This document shows, in pieces, positions 1-5,072 of a DNA stretch of 7,393 bases (the first letter of the stretch is position 1; each line of letters begins with the position of its first letter). This stretch comes from Paracoccaceae bacterium (GTDB taxonomy: Bacteria > Pseudomonadota > Alphaproteobacteria > Rhodobacterales > Rhodobacteraceae): positions 1 through 7,393 of the forward strand of contig JAOUMG010000085.1 of assembly GCA_029881635.1 (NCBI GenBank), in the 5' to 3' direction. The notes beneath the pieces are model-generated. The model did not search any database. It was not told where the DNA came from and was given only the letters and a program-made list of their open reading frames with translations. Position numbers and translations under genes: made by a program.

Positions 1-517
1 GGATCATCACCCAGGCTTCGGTCGCATCCGCGAAAAGATGCGAATTGCCGCCGTAACTTGCCTCGCCATGTTCGGCAATCAGTGCGGCACAAACCTCAAC
101 CGCCTCACGCGCCGTTCCGGCCCGCTCCAACGCAACCCGCGCAAGGTCGCTATAGTTCAGCCCGCGCTGATCCTTTGGCGTCATCGCGATCAGCGCATCG
201 CGCGATGTTGACCAGACGTCGCGCACGGCCACACCCTTTTCGTTCAGCCCGCCATTGGTGATCGGCGCCGGAACGCCAAGGTAATAGGAATAGCTCACGC
301 GAATATGGCGATAGGTATGCGCGGCCTGGGCGATCTCGCCCCTCTGGCCCGGCATATCCGCCTCAGGCCCGACCCCGATCCCCATCATCGTCCCCGGCGC
401 ATGATCCAGCCCCGGCACAATCTCCAGCCAGTGCGAAGACGGCTCATCGCCATAGCCCCCCAGCCAGGCATGGCCGGTCCGGCTGTGATTGCTGCCGATA
501 TAAATGGCATAGCTCAT
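1..517 (-). CDS. C69/secernin-like Ntn-hydrolase (dipeptidase family), N-terminal part
   Basis: About 172 codons are visible from an ATG at 517 down to the window edge, so the C-terminus is missing. The protein starts MSYAIYIGSNHSRTGHAW, and later shows PITNGGLNEKGVAV (about 93-106) and GGNSHLFADATEAWVM near the edge. These resemble the N-terminal strand, the N-E-(K/H)-G-(V/L) segment and the DxxEAW segment of C69 (PepD)/secernin proteins, which are N-terminal-nucleophile hydrolases that cleave small peptides. Family members normally have Cys as the nucleophile at the mature N-terminus. Here the aligned residue is Ser2, which Met removal would expose. An AAGG preceded by a G-run lies 6 nt before the ATG, supporting this start. 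The in-frame codons immediately upstream offer no start and no Met-Cys. The gene is divergent from ettA, sharing a 190-nt intergenic region with a TTGACC-like -35 hexamer (584-579) but no clear -10. The family call is moderately sure. Substrate and activity are unknown. Confidence 0.66.
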   Translation of the reverse strand, partial: MSYAIYIGSNHSRTGHAWLGGYGDEPSSHWLEIVPGLDHAPGTMMGIGVGPEADMPGQRGEIAQAAHTYRHIRVSYSYYLGVPAPITNGGLNEKGVAVRDVWSTSRDALIAMTPKDQRGLNYSDLARVALERAGTAREAVEVCAALIAEHGEASYGGNSHLFADATEAWVMI

Positions 518-707
518 CTGTGGCCTTCCCCCTCGGTACTCGCGGGTTTTTCCGGCAGAGTGCCTGTTTTCCGGCCCGGGTCAATGTCCTGCCACGTCAG
601 GCGACCGTCCCATGGCAACCGGGGCCCATGGCGCGCAATTAGGATGATTGCCCTTTTCGGTCATCTTGACTAGATCGGGGGCAACTTCTGAACTCAAAGG
701 ACACCCC

Positions 708-2363
708 ATGGCCAGCTATCAATACGTCTACCACATGGATGGCGTCTCCAAGACCTATCCCGGCGGCAAGAAATGTTTCGAAAACATCCGCCTGAACTTC
801 CTCCCCGGCGTCAAGATCGGTGTCGTCGGCGTCAACGGCTCGGGCAAATCCACACTCCTGCGGATCATGGCCGGCATGGACAAGGATTTTCAGGGCGAGG
901 CCTGGGCCGCCAAAGGCGCCCGCGTCGGCTATCTGCCGCAAGAACCCTATCTCGACCCCAAGCTTACCGTGCGCGAAAACGTCATGCTGGGCGTGGCCGC
1001 CAAACAGGCCATCCTCGACCGCTATAACGAGCTTGCCATGAACTACTCGGACGAAACCGCCGATGAGATGGCCGAATTGCAGGACCAGATCGACGCCGCC
1101 AACCTCTGGGACCTCGACAGCCAGGTCGATATCGCCCTCGAAGCGCTGCGCTGCCCGCCTGACGATGCCAATGTCGCAACCCTGTCAGGCGGGGAACGCC
1201 GCCGGGTCGCGCTCTGCCAGCTTCTGCTCGATGCGCCCGACATGCTGCTGCTTGATGAACCGACCAACCACCTTGATGCCGAAACCGTCGCCTGGCTGCA
1301 AAAGCACCTGATCGACTACAAGGGCACCATCCTGATCGTCACCCATGACCGCTACTTCCTTGATGACATCACAAGCTGGATTCTCGAACTCGAACGGGGC
1401 CGCGGCATTCCCTATGAGGGCAACTATTCCGCATGGCTTGAACAAAAAGCCAAGCGCCTCGCTCAAGAGGCGCGCGAAGACAAATCCCGCCAGAAGGTGA
1501 TGGAGCGCGAGCTTGAATGGATCCGCGCCGGGGCCAAGGCACGCCAGGCCAAGCAAAAGGCCCGGATCAACGCCTATGAGAAAATGGCCGACACGTCGGA
1601 ACGTGAACGCGTGGGCCGCGCCCAGATCATCATCCCCAACGGCCCCCGCCTCGGCGGCAAGGTGGTCGAGGTGGAAAACCTCAAGAAACACATGGGCGAC
1701 AAGCTTCTGATCGAGGATCTGAGTTTCACCATCCCGCCCGGCGCCATCGTCGGCATCATCGGCCCCAACGGCGCGGGCAAGACCACGCTGTTCAAGATGA
1801 TCACCGGTGATGAAAAGCCCGACAGCGGCTCGATCACCCTTGGCGACACGGTGCAGCTATCCTATGTCGACCAGTCCCGCGATGATCTCGACCCCAATCA
1901 CAACGTGTGGGAGGCGATCACCGACAGCCTCGACATCGTGGTTCTGGGCGATGCCGAGGTGAATTCCCGCGCCTATTGCTCGGCCTTCAACTTCAAGGGC
2001 TCGGACCAGCAGAAAAAGGTCGGCCTCCTCTCGGGCGGCGAACGCAACCGCGTCCACATGGCGCGGCTCCTGCGTTCGGGCGGCAATGTCTTGCTGCTCG
2101 ACGAACCGACCAACGACCTTGACGTCGAAACCCTGCAAGCCTTGGAATCCGCCATCGACGACTTCGCCGGCTGCGCCGTCATCATCAGCCACGACCGCTT
2201 CTTCCTCGACCGCCTCTGTACGCATATTCTGGCCTTCGAGGGCGAGGCCCATGTCGAATGGTTCGAAGGCAACTTCGAGGCTTATGAGGAAGACAAGATC
2301 AGGCGGCTCGGGCCGGATAGCGTGGAGCCGAAGCGGGTGAAGTACAAGAAGTTTACGAGGTAG
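708..2363 (+). CDS. ettA: energy-dependent translational throttle protein EttA (ABC-F ATPase)
   Basis: This 551-residue protein is almost exactly the usual EttA length (about 555). It has two ABC ATPase domains and no membrane segment. Domain 1 has Walker A GVNGSGKST (41-49), signature LSGGE (159-163) and Walker B LLLDEPTNHLD (D183, E184). A basic helical linker follows, starting near PYEGNYSAW (235-243) and rich in Arg, Lys and Glu to about 315; this is the P-site tRNA interaction arm of ABC-F proteins. Domain 2 (from about 318) has Walker A GPNGAGKTT (352-360), SGGE (442-445) and LLLDEPTNDLD (D465, E466). EttA binds the ribosomal E site and gates entry into elongation according to the ATP/ADP ratio. 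The ATG at 708 was chosen over the in-frame ATG at 648 because AAAGGA lies 6 nt upstream and the protein then begins MASYQYVYHM, typical of EttA. A weak promoter candidate is TTGCCC (648-653), 17 nt, TAGATC (671-676). All catalytic motifs are intact. Confidence 0.96.
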   Translation: MASYQYVYHMDGVSKTYPGGKKCFENIRLNFLPGVKIGVVGVNGSGKSTLLRIMAGMDKDFQGEAWAAKGARVGYLPQEPYLDPKLTVRENVMLGVAAKQAILDRYNELAMNYSDETADEMAELQDQIDAANLWDLDSQVDIALEALRCPPDDANVATLSGGERRRVALCQLLLDAPDMLLLDEPTNHLDAETVAWLQKHLIDYKGTILIVTHDRYFLDDITSWILELERGRGIPYEGNYSAWLEQKAKRLAQEAREDKSRQKVMERELEWIRAGAKARQAKQKARINAYEKMADTSERERVGRAQIIIPNGPRLGGKVVEVENLKKHMGDKLLIEDLSFTIPPGAIVGIIGPNGAGKTTLFKMITGDEKPDSGSITLGDTVQLSYVDQSRDDLDPNHNVWEAITDSLDIVVLGDAEVNSRAYCSAFNFKGSDQQKKVGLLSGGERNRVHMARLLRSGGNVLLLDEPTNDLDVETLQALESAIDDFAGCAVIISHDRFFLDRLCTHILAFEGEAHVEWFEGNFEAYEEDKIRRLGPDSVEPKRVKYKKFTR

Positions 2364-2368
2364 ATCAA

Positions 2369-2923
2369 ATGAAGCTATTGGCCGCTGTCGTTGTCTTCGT
2401 CATCGGTGCAGTTTACCCGGAGTTGGCAACTGCACAGCAGGATACTGGGATCGACTTCGCCAACATGCCAGTTGGCTGTCGCTGGGAGCGGAAGCTGTCC
2501 AATGGTCAGGTCTGGAACGAAGAGTTCACTGGCCGCAAAGGCAGTGTATACGTCGTCCGCGCCACCAATGCGAAAAAACCATCCGAGTTTGTTAGCTCGA
2601 CCGAATTCAATCTTGAGGGTCATCGCGTCAAGCTGACTTGGGCTAATGGTAGTTGGTCAACGTTCACACCATTCAGTTGCTTCGCTGTCGTTGGCAAGTG
2701 CACGTACGTTTATGAAAACTCTGACAAAAGACGGGACGAGATACGCTCTGTCGCGAAGCTAAGGGGCAATGTTCTCACAACTCGATCCTCTGTGGGTGAG
2801 ACCAACTTCGGCGATGAACAGACCAAGCTTGGTCCATTCCGCGTTTGGATCAGCAACAGATCGCCCAACTACTGGACCAAAGTTACCAAATTCGAACGGT
2901 GCGGTCTTTCTCCTTCTTCTTGA
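2369..2923 (+). CDS. small secreted protein of unknown function
   Basis: I do not recognise this 184-residue protein. It begins with a Sec-type signal peptide: K2, a hydrophobic core at about 3-16, and a likely cleavage after A20-T21-A22, giving a mature N-terminus QQDTG. The mature part is beta-rich in appearance, with many aromatic residues and alternating polar and hydrophobic residues. It has four cysteines (37, 104, 111, 178), enough for two periplasmic disulfides. There are no later membrane segments and no lipobox. The start is 5 nt after the ettA stop, and its GAGG (2357-2360) lies within the end of ettA, so the two are probably co-transcribed and possibly translationally coupled. Codon use is noticeably less GC-biased than in ettA (codons such as GTT, TTG, ACT and AAT), which may point to later acquisition. 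The coding call is good because of the signal peptide, spacing and ribosome site. Function is unknown. Confidence 0.78.
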   Translation: MKLLAAVVVFVIGAVYPELATAQQDTGIDFANMPVGCRWERKLSNGQVWNEEFTGRKGSVYVVRATNAKKPSEFVSSTEFNLEGHRVKLTWANGSWSTFTPFSCFAVVGKCTYVYENSDKRRDEIRSVAKLRGNVLTTRSSVGETNFGDEQTKLGPFRVWISNRSPNYWTKVTKFERCGLSPSS

Positions 2924-2934
2924 TCAAGCAAGCC

Positions 2935-2958
2935 GTAGGGTGCGTGCTCGCACGCACC
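2935..2958 (+). repeat. REP-like GTAG hairpin, family A copy 1
   Basis: GTAG at 2935-2938 is followed by a perfect hairpin. Arms GGTGCGTG (2939-2946) and CACGCACC (2951-2958) flank the loop CTCG, and the loop's outer C and G can extend the stem to 9 bp. A 5' GTAG plus palindrome is the hallmark of REP elements recognised by RAYT proteins. This copy starts 12 nt after the stop codon of the secreted-protein gene, so the hairpin may also stabilise or end that transcript. Confidence 0.85.
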
Positions 2959-2996
2959 ATTCCCCAACCCAATCCCCGTCCGAACCGGCTAATATC

Positions 2997-3020
2997 GGTG
3001 GGTGACATCACGCACCCTAC
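2997..3020 (-). repeat. REP-like GTAG hairpin, family A copy 2 (inverted)
   Basis: Read on the minus strand, GTAG (3020-3017) is followed by arms GGTGCGTGA and TCACCCACC separated by TG. One pair of the nine is mismatched. It is inverted relative to copy 1, 38 nt away, giving the convergent arrangement of a BIME-type REP pair. Confidence 0.82.
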
Positions 3021-3042
3021 GCCCCCACCCTTTCGGCACAAT

Positions 3043-3066
3043 GGTGCGTGAAATCACGCACCCTAC
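3043..3066 (-). repeat. REP-like GTAG hairpin, family A copy 3; contains the RAYT stop codon
   Basis: On the minus strand, GTAG (3066-3063) precedes a perfect 9-bp hairpin, arms GGTGCGTGA and TCACGCACC with a TT loop. It has the same orientation as copy 2, 22 nt away. The TAG of its GTAG (3065-3063) is the in-frame stop codon of the adjacent RAYT gene, so the gene and its repeat overlap. Confidence 0.87.
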
Positions 3067-3614
3067 CAACGTCCCAAAGTGATCTCCCGGTGAATTGACG
3101 AATACGGCCACTCCTCGGGCCGTTCGACGAACCCATGCTTGACCGGGTTCATGTGGCAATAGCGGACATGGGCGGCGTAATCCGCCTCATTGCGGATATG
3201 ATGCTCCCAAAACCGGCGCTGCCAAATTGCCCGCTCCCGCTTATTCTGGCGTAGGCCGGGCTTCAGCCCGGCATATTGACCAGATCGAACGACGGGCAAT
3301 TCTGTCGGAAGGGGAGCCGGGCTGAAGCCCGGCCTACGCTCGGCCTCGCGCAATGACATGGTGAACCGCGCCTTGATGGCACCCCACCGCGTCGAAAAAT
3401 CCCGGTCCCCGTCGGGTAATGTCCAAACGCAATGCAGATGGTCCGGCATCACCACCCATGCGTCAATGCCGAACGGCCTCTCGCCCCTTGTCGCTGCCAC
3501 CGCCTCGCGCAGTCGCCCGACCTCATGCACCAGCAAATCCGATCCGCGCCGCGCCAATGCGACAGTGAAAAACACCGATGCGCCGGGGGCGCGGGGGCGA
3601 AGGTATCGTGACAT
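3063..3614 (-). CDS. REP-associated tyrosine transposase (RAYT), Y1 HUH-type, with internal REP pair
   Basis: This 183-residue single-strand DNA transposase-like protein is related to the IS200/IS605 TnpA fold. It shows VVMPDHLHCVW with the metal-binding H59-x-H61 pair, IWQRRFWEHHIR (130-141), and HVRYCHMNPVKHG with the likely catalytic Tyr152. RAYT proteins bind and cut REP palindromes headed by GTAG, and such palindromes flank and invade this gene. The ATG at 3614 gives MSRYLRP, the usual RAYT-like N-terminus; an in-frame ATG at 3704 would add 30 residues unlike the family and is less likely. The ribosome site is weak (GCAGG about 10 nt upstream). Residues of about 93-122 come from a second REP family inserted in frame between SLREAE and KRERAIWQ, so the protein is somewhat longer than typical members. 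The stop codon lies in a family A REP. Motifs are intact, but activity with a 30-residue internal addition is uncertain. Confidence 0.9.
   Translation of the reverse strand: MSRYLRPRAPGASVFFTVALARRGSDLLVHEVGRLREAVAATRGERPFGIDAWVVMPDHLHCVWTLPDGDRDFSTRWGAIKARFTMSLREAERRPGFSPAPLPTELPVVRSGQYAGLKPGLRQNKRERAIWQRRFWEHHIRNEADYAAHVRYCHMNPVKHGFVERPEEWPYSSIHREITLGRW
3251..3272 (+). repeat. REP-like GTAG hairpin, family B copy 1, inside the RAYT gene
   Basis: GTAG (3251-3254) is followed by a perfect hairpin with arms GCCGGGCT and AGCCCGGC and loop TC. The stem differs from family A, so a second REP family is present. Read on the minus strand it encodes the AGLKPGLR-like peptide of the RAYT protein. Confidence 0.87.
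3316..3337 (-). repeat. REP-like GTAG hairpin, family B copy 2, inside the RAYT gene
   Basis: This is the same 22-nt unit as family B copy 1 but inverted: GTAG on the minus strand (3337-3334), arms GCCGGGCT and AGCCCGGC. The two copies bracket 43 nt, and the whole pair spans 87 nt, a multiple of three, so the RAYT reading frame stays open. It encodes the RRPGFSPAP part of the protein. Confidence 0.87.
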
Positions 3615-3638
3615 GCCCCCGCAGCCTGCCCCGTTCAG

Positions 3639-3702
3639 GGTTAACGGCGCCTGAACGCCCTCTGCGCGCGCCCATCCGGGCCAAGCGTCCGCGCCGTTAA
3701 CC
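3639..3702. repeat. long inverted repeat upstream of the RAYT gene
   Basis: GGTTAACGGCGC (3639-3650) and GCGCCGTTAACC (3691-3702) are perfect 12-bp inverted arms separated by 40 nt. The repeat lies 25-88 nt upstream of the RAYT start. It could be a cruciform or stem in the RAYT leader, an operator pair, or an old element end. It has no GTAG head, so it is not a copy of REP family A or B. Confidence 0.7.
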
Positions 3703-3751
3703 ATTTGCCCCTGCGCACGCCGCGTTAACCTGATACCCGGCCGCCATTTGT

Positions 3752-3790
3752 CGGGACGGATGCGGGACGGCTGCGGGACGCGGGCGGGAC
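3752..3790. repeat. four CGGGAC motifs with an exact 11-bp period
   Basis: CGGGAC occurs at 3752, 3763, 3774 and 3785, each start exactly 11 bp after the last; the first three extend to CGGGACG. A period of 11 does not fit a codon repeat, so this is either short tandem duplication or helically phased binding sites. No known operator is recognised. Confidence 0.6.
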
Positions 3791-3893
3791 AGAGGGCAGA
3801 CGGGCATTCCGGGCCAAAACCCCTTGTTAACCGCGGTATCCGGCGCGGATGGCGATCCTGCGGCCCCCGTCACCGTCCGCCCCGTCAAGACAT

Positions 3894-3911
3894 CGTTCAT
3901 CATCATGAACG
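3894..3911. promoter_or_regulatory. 18-bp dyad, FNR-box-like variant (TTCAT-N4-ATGAA)
   Basis: CGTTCATCATCATGAACG is a perfect dyad with 7-bp arms and a 4-nt spacer. It has the same architecture as the FNR box 33 bp downstream, but with a symmetric G-to-C change at the third base of each half-site. That base is normally an essential contact for FNR/CRP-family regulators, so this may be a decayed duplicate or the site of a different regulator. Confidence 0.5.
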
Positions 3912-3927
3912 CCCCCCCGTCCCGGCT

Positions 3928-3943
3928 GTTGATTCACATCAAC
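3928..3943. promoter_or_regulatory. FNR/FnrL/FixK-type operator upstream of the usp gene
   Basis: TTGATTCACATCAA (3929-3942) matches the TTGAT-N4-ATCAA consensus at all ten fixed positions, with flanking G and C extending the dyad to 16 bp. Its centre (3935.5) is 68 nt before the usp ATG. If the regulator acts as a class II activator, with the centre about 41 bp before the transcript start, transcription would begin near 3977, leaving a leader of about 27 nt with the ribosome site inside it. This suggests oxygen-dependent induction of the usp gene. The site is seen directly; regulation is inferred. Confidence 0.8.
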
Positions 3944-4003
3944 GCGCCCCCCCATCCGACCCGTCATCCTGTGGTGCATGTTTCAAACGAGGGGAAAACC
4001 ATC

Positions 4004-4438
4004 ATGTTCAAATCCATCATCGTCGGCTTCGACGGCTCAGATCAGTCCGAACACGCACTGAAAATGGCCTGCGACATGGCCAAGGCCTTTGGCTCATCAC
4101 TGCATCTGGTCCATGCCCCGGAATATGAAACCACCGCCATGGCACTGGGGGCCAGCGCCTATGTCAAGGAACCCTCCGACGAAGAGATCCAGAGGCTGGG
4201 GGCCGAGGTGATGGCCCGGGCGGTATCGGCGGCCAGTGCAGCCGGCGTGAAACCGGCCAGCGTGACTGTCGCGCGCGGCAATGCCGCCAATGTGGTGCTG
4301 AAGCGCGCCAAGACCGTCACCGCCGATCTGATCGTCACCGGGCGCCGCGGGCTTGGCGGATTGGGCAGCCTCGTGCTCGGCTCCACCTCGCTCAAAATCG
4401 CCCATGATGCGGAATGCCCGGTGCTGACAGTTCGCTAG
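4004..4438 (+). CDS. universal stress protein, UspA family, ATP-binding type
   Basis: This 144-residue, single-domain cytoplasmic Usp begins MFKSIIVGFDGSDQSEHAL, with the conserved D10 after the first strand. Near the C-terminus it carries the ATP-binding signature G-2x-G-9x-G-(S/T): G113, G116, G126, S127, followed by the usual CPVLTVR ending. Usp proteins of this class bind ATP and promote survival during growth arrest, oxygen limitation or other stress; the precise partner is not predictable. GAGGGG (3989-3994) lies 9 nt before the ATG at 4004. The frame is open back to 3824, but the upstream codons encode no Usp residues. The FNR box at 3928-3943 points to low-oxygen expression, as seen for usp genes in several proteobacteria. 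The gene appears to be monocistronic. Confidence 0.95.
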   Translation: MFKSIIVGFDGSDQSEHALKMACDMAKAFGSSLHLVHAPEYETTAMALGASAYVKEPSDEEIQRLGAEVMARAVSAASAAGVKPASVTVARGNAANVVLKRAKTVTADLIVTGRRGLGGLGSLVLGSTSLKIAHDAECPVLTVR

Positions 4439-4446
4439 AGCGGCCG

Positions 4447-4474
4447 CTGGGTTCACGGGCGTTTAGGAACCCAG
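4447..4474 (+). terminator. hairpin after the usp gene, possible terminator
   Basis: CTGGGTTC (4447-4454) pairs with GAACCCAG (4467-4474) around a 12-nt loop, 8 nt after the usp stop. There is no following T-run, so it may be a weak terminator or an mRNA 3'-end stabiliser. Confidence 0.4.
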
Positions 4475-4659
4475 GGAGGATCAGCCCCCTGACCCCGAAT
4501 TCGAGCGTGACTTCAAGACAACCAAATGGACAGAATGGCGATTTTCCTTGCTTTTCACGCTATCAACGCCCATATGCCCCTTGCGAACGTTATTCTCTTT
4601 CGACCAGCTGTTCTCCTACCAAGGCTACAGTCTTTCGATTTTGCCCTGACTTAGCCAAG

Positions 4660-4680
4660 CTGCCGCACTTCCGCGGGCAG
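4660..4680 (+). promoter_or_regulatory. hairpin just upstream of the cspA-type ribosome site
   Basis: CTGCC (4660-4664) pairs with GGCAG (4676-4680), with two more G-C pairs inside around a bulged G. It ends 9 nt before the AGGAGA ribosome site (4690-4695). It sits in a gap of 264 nt between usp and the cold shock gene. Cold shock mRNAs often have long structured leaders that respond to temperature, so this may be such a leader. I could not place a convincing promoter, so leader length is unknown. Confidence 0.35.
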
Positions 4681-4702
4681 TACTACGATAGGAGACATCA
4701 CG

Positions 4703-4909
4703 ATGGCCAACGGCACCGTGAAATGGTTCAACGCCACCAAAGGTTTCGGTTTCATCGAGCCTGAAGGCGGACGCAAGGACGTGTTCGTCCATATTTCTGC
4801 TCTTGAGCGTTCGGGCATGACCAGCCTCAATGATGGCGCGAAGGTTACCTTCGACATCGAAGCAGGCCGCGACGGTCGCGAAAGCGCGATCAACCTCGCA
4901 CTCGCCTAA
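4703..4909 (+). CDS. cspA: cold shock protein, CspA family
   Basis: This 68-residue cold-shock-domain protein is a five-stranded OB fold that binds single-stranded RNA and DNA and melts mRNA structure. RNP1 is KGFGFI (13-18) and RNP2 is VFVHI (27-31). Both are intact, with W8, F15, F17, F28 and H30 forming the usual aromatic nucleic-acid face. Length is typical for the family. AGGAGA (4690-4695) lies 7 nt before the ATG. The transcript ends at the strong terminator 10 nt after the stop, so this is a single-gene unit. The symbol is generic: alphaproteobacteria carry several paralogues, and the sequence does not say whether this one is cold-induced or constitutive. Confidence 0.96.
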   Translation: MANGTVKWFNATKGFGFIEPEGGRKDVFVHISALERSGMTSLNDGAKVTFDIEAGRDGRESAINLALA

Positions 4910-4918
4910 ACCGACCCC

Positions 4919-4952
4919 GCCGCGTGCCTTTCGGGGCGCGCGGCATTTTTTT
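4919..4952 (+). terminator. rho-independent terminator of the cold shock gene
   Basis: GCCGCGTGCC (4919-4928) pairs with GGCGCGCGGC (4935-4944), including one G-T wobble, around a 6-nt loop. It is followed by A and seven T (4946-4952), a textbook intrinsic terminator. Confidence 0.93.
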
Positions 4953-5022
4953 GCGACAGCGGTCCAATTTCGGCAGCATCAATGCCGCCACCGACCACAA
5001 CAAAATCTTGAAAATCTTTGGT

Positions 5023-5062
5023 AAGAAAACCGGCGCCAGATACTTTGGTTGATCTGACGCCG
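5023..5062 (-). terminator. rho-independent terminator of the FAD oxidoreductase gene
   Basis: On the minus strand, an 11-bp stem (5062-5052 with 5041-5031, one G-T wobble) flanks a 10-nt loop and is followed by TTTT, C, TT (5029-5023). It begins 10 nt after the oxidoreductase stop codon and faces the cold shock terminator, so transcription from both sides ends in this 120-nt gap. Confidence 0.75.
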
Positions 5063-5072
5063 TGCTTTGTTC

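Larger units (their letters stand above)
3615..4003. other. non-coding region between the RAYT and usp genes
   Basis: I see no convincing gene in these 389 nt. ORFs in this stretch have no ribosome site and no family features, and one minus-strand ORF (3906-3697) starts inside a dyad. The region holds a 12-bp inverted repeat (3639-3702), further TTAACC motifs at 3725-3730 and 3827-3832, a four-copy 11-bp-period repeat (3752-3790) and two tandem dyads (3894-3943) ahead of the usp gene. TTAACCAT at 3697-3704 matches the CtrA half-site sequence described in alphaproteobacteria, but a single half-site is weak evidence. Confidence 0.7.

Noticed and set aside
666..694. TTGACT with a TGAACT -10 as the ettA promoter
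   Set aside because: The -35 is good, but the -10 matches poorly and transcription would start within the ribosome-binding site, leaving almost no leader.
1185..1691. 168-codon ORF antisense to ettA
   Set aside because: It lies entirely within ettA, has no family features, and reflects the GC-rich third-position bias of the real gene on the other strand.
2935..3337. CRISPR array
   Set aside because: The repeats are two different GTAG palindromes in mixed orientation with irregular gaps, and no cas genes are nearby. They are REP elements next to a RAYT.
3615..3704. N-terminal extension of the RAYT to the ATG at 3704
   Set aside because: The 30 extra residues do not resemble RAYT proteins and cover one arm and the centre of the inverted repeat. 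MSRYLRP at 3614 is the natural start.
3697..3906. 69-codon minus-strand ORF starting ATG ATG ATG
   Set aside because: Its start lies inside the CGTTCAT...ATGAACG dyad, it has no ribosome site, and it is composed of GC-rich operator and repeat DNA.
4414..4764. 116-codon ORF spanning the usp end, the leader and the cold shock start
   Set aside because: It overlaps two well-supported genes in another frame and has no ribosome site or family match.
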